This document shows positions 58,218-64,000 of a stretch of DNA of 64,000 bases, one piece after another (positions within the stretch are counted from its first letter, which is position 1; each line of letters begins with the position of its first letter). The stretch comes from Hymenopus coronatus. Its lineage: Eukaryota; Arthropoda; Insecta; Mantodea; Hymenopodidae. Position numbers and translations under genes: made by a program. The notes beneath the pieces were generated by a model. It was given only the letters and a program-made list of their open reading frames with translations, had not been told where the DNA came from and made no database searches. Where the stretch lies: NCBI GenBank assembly GCA_030762935.1, contig CM060899.1, forward strand, positions 62,918,501-62,982,500, given 5' to 3'.

Positions 58218-59620
58218 AAAAAAAAATAATAATAATAATAAAAAAAAACCTTACATATTTCATTTGGGGGGGGGGGGGGAACATACATCACCAGCGTAAA
58301 AATAAAAATTTTCTCATAAATCTCAAATCCGGTGTTTGCTGTACGAACAGAACACATATCTGTTGAATTACAAATCATTTCCAAGTGAAAAAATCTGATG
58401 TGTTATATTCACACGACCTTCTCTATCTATTCCGTTACGAATTATTCTTTCAAAAGCTTTTTTTTTTTTTTTTCACTTTCTTTACAGTGCTATGTATATA
58501 GTTCATAGATAAAGTATTGTATTGCAACCCAAAAATTCGATACCGTGTGACCCACTGAATAAAAAAATCTGATATGTTCCATTCACATGACTATCTCTAC
58601 ATTTCTGCAAAAAAATATTATTAAAAACCTTATGCTTCTTTTTACTTCATGCTAATGGAGAAAAAATTGGCAGAAATAGTCTTATTATTTGCTTCCTTGT
58701 AAGTAGAAGTGAAAAAAGGGAGTACCATAGGTTAAAGTGATAGTCAAAAGCTGGTTACTATGTGACTGAAGTTCCTTTGTTCGTATGGTCAGGAATTGAC
58801 AAATTCCTGTATGAGGAAAGTATAAGCTTTTCAAAGCTGAAACTTAGTAAAGGAATATCTAAAAAACGGTCAACTCCACGAAAAAATGTATATAACATAA
58901 ATTCTGTATTTTAACGTGCTCTACATTTTTTGTGTGGTAAGTTTTTGTCTTATGGTTTAGCACTTATGCAAAATTCTAAAACATTCATCCAGAAAGAAGA
59001 CGTCAAAATATGCATTTTATTTCACATATAAATGTCTTTAATGTACGGTATTTTAATCAGAATCGTTAGAAACATTTGCCTCATTCCTAGAAGATACCAA
59101 GTTTGGTATTTTACAGATTATTTGTTTTGAGTTATCGTGTTTAAAGACACACGGGTCTTTTTCTAAAAAGTTTTTTTATGGATACAGGGAACCCTAAAAC
59201 GTGTTTCCAAGAAAGTTCATGAATTGAAATACGTTTTCTATGCACTATGTACATAGTATGTGTAGAGCAAGTAATAATAATGAAAAAAAACCTTACATAT
59301 TTCATTTGGGGAGGGGGGAACATACATCACCAGCGCAAAAATAAAAATTGTTCTCATAAATCTCAAATCCGGTGTTTGCTGTACGGGCAGAACACATATC
59401 TGTTAGATTACAAATCATTTCCAAGTGAAAAAATCTGATGTGTTATATTCACACGACCTTCTCTATCTATTCTGCTAAGAATTATTCTTTCAAAAGCATT
59501 TTTATTTACTTTCTCTACAGTACTATGTGTACAGTTTATAGATAAGGTATTGTATTGTAACCCAAAAATTCGATACCGAGATTATATGTATTGAGATCCC
59601 CTGAACTAAACAAACATTTT
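58218..59620 (+). repeat. Direct duplication of about 340 bases
   Basis: 58218-58555 and 59277-59615 are near-identical: CCTTACATATTTCATTTGGG, CATACATCACCAGCG, TCCGGTGTTTGCTGTACG, then an H-like 5' end TGATGTGTTATATTCACACG and an inverted H 3' end. One H copy (58565-59275) lies between them. Confidence 0.85.
58565..59275 (+). mobile_element. H repeat (type A), body shortened
   Basis: Starts ATCTGATATGTTCC after an A-run inside an inverted H fragment and ends GTAGAGCAAGTAA. Confidence 0.85.
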
Positions 59621-60538
59621 TAGAAAAAGGTCTATGTGTGTCTATGGACAAAAAAAAATAATCAATAAAATAAAAATCTATATAAAAACCCTGGTACATA
59701 ATTTCTAATCCCAGGGCTAATATACCAGGTTTTTAAAAACGTATTTATTTCCATACAACATACATTTATTATTAAAATATTAATTATAAATATAAATTAA
59801 AAAATAAAATGTACAGCATAAAATAAGAGTAATAAATCTAATAAATTATAATAATGTCTATGGATAGTATACCTCAAAAAACTAAAAGACCGTTGGTATT
59901 TAAGTTTATTATCTTTTAAGGATGCGACACAAAGGTTTTCAAGAAAATTCCCCCACATCAAACTATCCTTTATATAGAGATTTTTTTCGAAAATTTTTAT
60001 TTTCTCAAAAATGGCTCTAATGATTTTGGTTAAAATATCGCATATTGAAGATATTTACCTGAAAAATAAAACTTATTTCTTGAATTTTCTGGTAGTAGCT
60101 TCTGAAGAATAATTTATTCTGGTTGAATTTTGCGGAATTTTGTATAACTGCTAAACCGTAAGAAATGGACAAAAACTTATCACACAAAAATTGTAGAGCA
60201 CGTTAAAACACACAATTTATGTAATATACCTTATTTTGGTGGAGATATTCCTTGTTTGTTTCAGATCTAAAATACTCAAATTTTTCTCACATGGAAAGTT
60301 GTAAACTGGCCCGGCATGGCATAGAAATGGATTTCATCCGCATGGCAACCGGCTTTAAAAAGATTTGACTATCGTTTTAACCTAGTGTATTCCTTATTCA
60401 AGAGGGAGCAAATAATTAAGACAATTTCTGTTAATGTATATATTGATTATCATGAAGTAGATAGAAGAATAAACTTATTAACAATAATATCTTACAGCGA
60501 TGTAGAGAAAGTCATGTGAATGGAACATATCAGATGTT
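59503..60538 (-). mobile_element. H repeat with an AT-rich insertion
   Basis: Pieces 59503-59650 and 59855-60538. Starts TTACTTTCTCTACAG and ends GGAACATATCAGAT; the 5' half is of type D (GGCATAGAAATGG). Confidence 0.8.
59651..59854. mobile_element. 204-base AT-rich insertion with target duplication
   Basis: Flanked by TGTCTATGGACA and TGTCTATGGATA (59639-59650 and 59855-59866), which is single in other H copies. The insert contains AAAACCCTGGTA and TACCAGGTTTTT as an inverted pair and is otherwise A/T. Family unknown. Confidence 0.65.
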
Positions 60539-60540
60539 TT

Positions 60541-60650
60541 TTACTTTCTCTACAAGTATTATGTACCTAAATAGTGTATAGAGACAGCAATGCATTCCAC
60601 CTAAACATTCAATACCGAGATTATATGTTTTGAGACCATCTGAATCCAAA
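60541..60650 (-). mobile_element. H repeat, 3' end fragment
   Basis: TTACTTTCTCTACAAG with a hairpin, ending at the A-run after CATCTGAATCC, where a plus-oriented copy begins. Confidence 0.75.
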
Positions 60651-60652
60651 AA

Positions 60653-61427
60653 ATCTGTGTTACATTCACATGACTTTTTATACATCGCTGTTTCAAATTG
60701 TTGCTAAAAAGCATATCCTTCTGTCTGCTTTATGATAATCCAGATAAACATTAGCAGAAATTGCCTTCATTTCTTGCTTCCTTGTAAGTAGAAGAAAAAT
60801 AAGAGAATACACTAGGCTAAAGTGACAGTCAAATTTTTTAAAACATGGTTGCCATGTGGTTGTAATCCGTATCTATGCAGGACCAGAAGATCTCTGTGTG
60901 AGAAAAAATGGAATATTTTGATTCTGAAACAAATAACAAGGAATATCTCAGAAATATCTAATTTCACGAAAAAAATATATATCACATAAATTGTATGTTT
61001 TAACGTGATATACATATTTTGTGTAATAAGTTTTTGTCTATCTCATCCAGAATAAAGATGTCTTCAGAGTCTATTCCCAGAAAAAGCAAGGTATTTATTC
61101 TATTTGACATATAAATATCTAAGACATTTTAATCAAAATCGTTAGAACCATTTTTGAGAAAATCAAAGTTTTCATTCTTTTTTTCCATATAAAGGGTAGT
61201 TTGGGGTGGGGGATTTTTCTGAAAATATTCGTGCTTCATCCCTGAAAGATACTAAACTTAAATACCAAGTTTGGTATTTTACAGACTTTTGGTTTAGCGT
61301 TACTGGGTTTACAGACACACGGACCTTTTTCTAAAAATGTTTTTTTCGTATACAGAGGATCCTATAACGTGTATATCCAGTGAAATCTCGGTATCGATTT
61401 TTTGGGTGGATTGCAATACCTTCTCAA
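60653..61427 (+). mobile_element. H repeat (type D), hairpin missing
   Basis: Starts ATCTGTGTTACATTCAC in the A-run of the inverted fragment and ends at CAATACCTTCTCA. Confidence 0.8.
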
Positions 61428-61429
61428 AT

Positions 61430-61733
61430 ACAGTGTATTAAAAGTTATTCATACCACAAATAAAATATATATTTTGAATTTTCTGGGAATAGCCTCTGAA
61501 GACCTCTTTATTGTGGATGATATTGTTTGATTTAGCATTACTATTAAACCGTAAGATATAGACAAAGACTAATTACAGAAAATACGGGCCATGCATATAA
61601 ACAGATTTCATCCACATGGCAACCAGCTTTTAAAAGATTTGACTATCGTTTTAGCCGTGTATTCCCTTCTACTTACAATGAACCATTTCTGCTGAGGTAT
61701 ATCTCGATTATAATGAAGTACATAGAAGCATTA
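61430..61733 (-). mobile_element. H repeat, internally deleted
   Basis: Minus-oriented pieces of body and 5' third (ACATGGCAACCAGC), lacking both the 3' end and the 5' tip. Confidence 0.7.
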
Positions 61734-61734
61734 C

Positions 61735-62609
61735 TTTTGCTTTCGCTGCACGCCCAACTATGTACATAATGAATAGAGAAGTTATTGTAATGCAACCAAA
61801 AATTCCATTCCGAGATTTCACCGGAAATACATGTTTCGGGTCCCCCATAATCAAAAAAAAAAAAAGCATTTCTGGGGAAAAATCCGTGTGTGTGTGTATA
61901 CCTGTGGATAGCATCACTCAAAACCGAAAAGATCGTTAATACCAAACTTGGTATTTAAGTTTACTATTTTCCAGGGATGCCACACAAGATTTTGAGAAAA
62001 TGTCCCCCACCACAATCTACCCTTTATATCGAACCTTTTTCAAATTTTTGATTTTCTCAAAAATAGCTCTAACGATTTTGATTAAAATATCGCATATTAA
62101 AGATATTTACCTCACAAATTAAATATATATATATATATATATATCTGGAATTTTCTGGGAATAGCCTCTGAAGATTATTCTAGATGAATTTTCGGAGTTT
62201 TGTATACCTGCTAAACCGTAAGCGATGGACAAAAATTTGCCACACAAAATTACAAAGCAGGTTAAAACATACAATTTATATCATGAATATGTTTTTCATG
62301 GACTTGATTGTTTTTGAGATATTCCTTCTTTTTAGTTTCATCGTTTACACTTTCCATATACAGGAATTTGTCAACTCGTGTCCACACAAACAAAGGAATT
62401 TCAGCCACATAACAACCAGCCTTTGACTGTCACTTTAACCTATGGTACTTCCTTATTTCCCTTCTTCTAACAAGGTAGCAAGTAATAAGACTATTTTTGT
62501 AATTTTTTTTTCTCGATTAGCATGAAGTAAATAGAAGCATAAGCTTCTTAACAATAATTTGTTGCAGAGATGTAGAGAAAGTCATGAGAATGGAACACAT
62601 CAGATTTTT
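61735..62609 (-). mobile_element. H repeat, complete (type A), with amplified 5' end
   Basis: Starts TTTTGCTTTCGCTGCACG with hairpin CTATGTACATAATG. Its 5' terminal segment continues into the 61-base tandem array. Confidence 0.85.
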
Positions 62610-62915
62610 TAACAATAATTTGTTGCAAAAATGTAGAGAAAGTCATGTGAATGGAACAAATCAGATTTTTTAACAATAGTTTGTTGCAGAAATGTGGAGA
62701 AAGTCATGTGAATGGAACAAATAAGATTTTTTAACAATGCTTTGTTGCAGAAATGTGGAGAAAGTCATGTGAATGGAACACATCAGATTTTTTAACAATA
62801 ATTTGTTGCAGAGATGTAGAGAAAGTCATGTGAATGGAACAAATCAGATTTTTTAACAATAGTTTGTTGCAGATATGTAGAGAAAGTCATGTGAATGAAA
62901 CACTCAATTTTTGTG
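62550..62915 (-). repeat. 61-base tandem array of the H 5' end, six units
   Basis: AACAATAATTTGTTGC starts recur at 62550, 62611, 62672, 62733, 62794 and 62855, exactly 61 bases apart. Each unit is the 5' terminal 61 bases of H (minus orientation), including GTAGAGAAAGTCATGTG and the terminal CATCAGAT. Units differ at a few positions. Confidence 0.95.
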
Positions 62916-62924
62916 CCATCTGTC

Positions 62925-62997
62925 GTCATTCGTTGTCTAGGAGTAACATGCCAGCCAAGGTATCTGGTTCAAACCCGGTGGGTGATGGGAGTTTTTC
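62925..62997 (+). mobile_element. SINE head fragment (SINE-5-like)
   Basis: CTAGGAGTAACATGCCAGCC, then B-box-like CTGGTTCAAACCCGG and GATGGGAGTTTTTC. It ends where the mariner derivative starts. Confidence 0.55.
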
Positions 62998-63585
62998 GAT
63001 AATCACCGAAAAGATTGAGACATGTATCGTACCTGTGCACAAGCTTTGCAATACCCGCTTCAAAAAATGTTGCCGCCAATGATTTCAAATAAGCATTGAA
63101 GTTGTTTTGAAGATCTTCGTACTTTACGATGTTTGCGGAGAGTCATTCAAAACAAACGAGGAATGCTGACTTCAGATATTTTGTTGATCCATGACAATGC
63201 TCGTCCACACACTGCTGGCACAATCCATCGTCTCCTTGAACAATTTCAATGGGACATTTTCGATCATCCGCCGTACAATCCTGTCCTGGCACCCAGCGAC
63301 TTTCACCTTTTCACTGAACTGAAGACGTGGCTAGGAGGGCAGCACTTTCAAACCAACGAAGATCTTCAAAAAAACGTCAATGCTCATCTGAAATCATTGG
63401 CGGCAACATTTTTTGAAGCGGGTATTGCAAAGATTGTGCACAGGTACGATAAATGTCTCAAATTTTTGAGTGATTATGTTGAAAAGTAACCATAAGTGTA
63501 CAAAACTTTTAGTATTAAAATAATTGCTTTCTATGAACTTGTCTTTTATTTATAGCCTTTCAGAGGTTGAAAAAAAATTGGCCCT
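62997..63585. mobile_element. mariner-1 foldback derivative
   Basis: Left arm (minus) 62997-63117, junction CGTACTTTACGATG, plus-oriented transposase segment and right arm to TTTATTTATAGCC...TTGGCCCTCGTAG. Confidence 0.85.
63133..63489 (+). pseudogene. mariner transposase C-terminal fragment, best copy
   Basis: 118 open residues: LLIHDNARPHTAGTIHRLLE, QFQWDIFDHPPYNPVLAPSD, FHLFTELKTWLGGQHFQTNE, LAATFFEAGIAKIVHRYDKC and the C terminus SDYVEK. The second and third catalytic Asp are spaced D34D as in mariner transposases, but SPD is NPV. The first Asp and the DNA-binding domain are absent because the 5' half is replaced by an inverted 3' end. Not functional as a transposase. Confidence 0.9.
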
Positions 63586-63680
63586 CGTAGTTTTGTCTGC
63601 AACATCAGTTTTTATCTATACTTTGCTATCTCCCTCCCTAGTGTTCTCCATTTCGCTCTCTCCTTAGCGATGCTGTCTGG

Positions 63681-63846
63681 AATACAGGGTTACTACAAAA
63701 GAAATAGACAACTTCAACTGCCTGTAAAACAAAAACTATTAAAAATAGCAACCTAATTATTTTGGAGGATGTTGAGAAACTCTCAAAGTTTTGTTTGTTA
63801 CTATTGGTAACACTGTAGTGTTTTGTTTGTTGTTGCAGAAGCTGAA
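63681..63846 (+). mobile_element. 5' end of another DNA transposon (proposed)
   Basis: ACAGGGTTACTACAAAAG at the left looks like a terminal repeat, followed by a short leader up to the ATG of the ORF below. Confidence 0.4.
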
Positions 63847-64000
63847 ATGGCGGAAAATCCTGTGGAAAAGGCATATTGCGTGTTGGAATTTGCTAGAACG
63901 CAATCAGCAACTGTTGTCCAACGACATTTTAGAACACGTTACCACAAAAATGAAATGATGCGCTCACAAAAACCAGCATCGTCTTCATCATGTCGCAACA
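63847..64000 (+). CDS. Transposase-like N-terminal HTH ORF, cut by window end
   Basis: 51 residues from ATG at 63847: MAENPVEKAYCVLEFARTQS then ATVVQRHFRTRYHKN. This resembles the N-terminal helix-turn-helix (DUF4817-type) region found in many insect Tc1/mariner-like transposase proteins. The residues after YHKN do not follow the family pattern, so a frameshift or decay near 63950 is likely. The rest lies outside the window. Confidence 0.6.
   Translation, partial: MAENPVEKAYCVLEFARTQSATVVQRHFRTRYHKNEMMRSQKPASSSSCRN

Noticed and set aside
62550..62915. CRISPR-like array
   Set aside because: Units are contiguous 61-base tandem repeats without spacers, derived from the H end, in a eukaryotic genome.

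Overview
This is a eukaryotic, repeat-dominated stretch of what is most likely a large insect genome. The only host gene I can support is the last coding exon and 3'UTR of an Otx/orthodenticle homeobox gene on the minus strand (CDS part 52579-53391). Its wording (K50 homeodomain tail, a CWGSS...YTQNYGYYSNM block, a DCNLDY tail) is insect-like. No operons, ribosome binding sites or other prokaryotic features are present. I cannot name the species; the transposon load and long intron suggest a big-genome insect, but that is inference.

By manual tally about two thirds of the window is one interspersed repeat family, here called family H: 0.75-0.95 kb when intact, in both orientations and several 5'-end variants (A, B, C, D). 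The structure is: 5' end ATCTGATG..., a subterminal ACTTTCTCTAC about 23 bases in, a non-coding body, a (CA)n microsatellite, a T-run (AAATGC then Ts), a 3' hairpin around CTATGTACATAG, and a terminal GTAGAGAAAGTAA, the inverse of the 5' subterminal motif. Asymmetric inverted repeats, 3' hairpin, internal microsatellite and insertion in A/T runs without a clear target duplication fit non-autonomous Helentron/DINE-1-like (HINE) elements. No helicase or Rep coding sequence is in the window.

Layout: 1-7392, H copies, nested and head-to-tail, with SINE pieces; 7393-8490, a non-repetitive stretch and a decayed mariner; 8490-10442, H with a SINE; 11061-16157, a head-to-tail H array with two copies nested inside; 16370-22620, H copies with a candidate non-repetitive island (18399-18904); 23105-23635, a mariner-derived foldback element; 23636-25697, a minus-strand H array; 26406-28619, small B-type H derivatives and a SINE; 28624-33342, an H array holding a candidate 975-bp solo LTR (30198-31172); 34795-36530, two mariner derivatives; 37045-42950, H copies, a TIR MITE and a Penelope-like fragment with a hammerhead-ribozyme motif (about 40963-41005); 43115-49876, more H; 49940-51320, a cluster of three SINE families separated by (AAT)n; 52240-53391, the Otx 3' end; 53392 to the end, probably Otx intron, with islands at 54708-56655 and 57766-58204, more mariner foldbacks, a local duplication, a 61-bp tandem array of the H 5' end (62550-62915), and the start of another transposase-like ORF at the right edge.

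The genes do not form a pathway. The story is one developmental regulator embedded in a dense, self-nesting field of non-autonomous transposons that repeatedly insert into each other's A/T runs. All boundaries come from reading by eye and are good to a few bases at clean ends and tens of bases at decayed ones.
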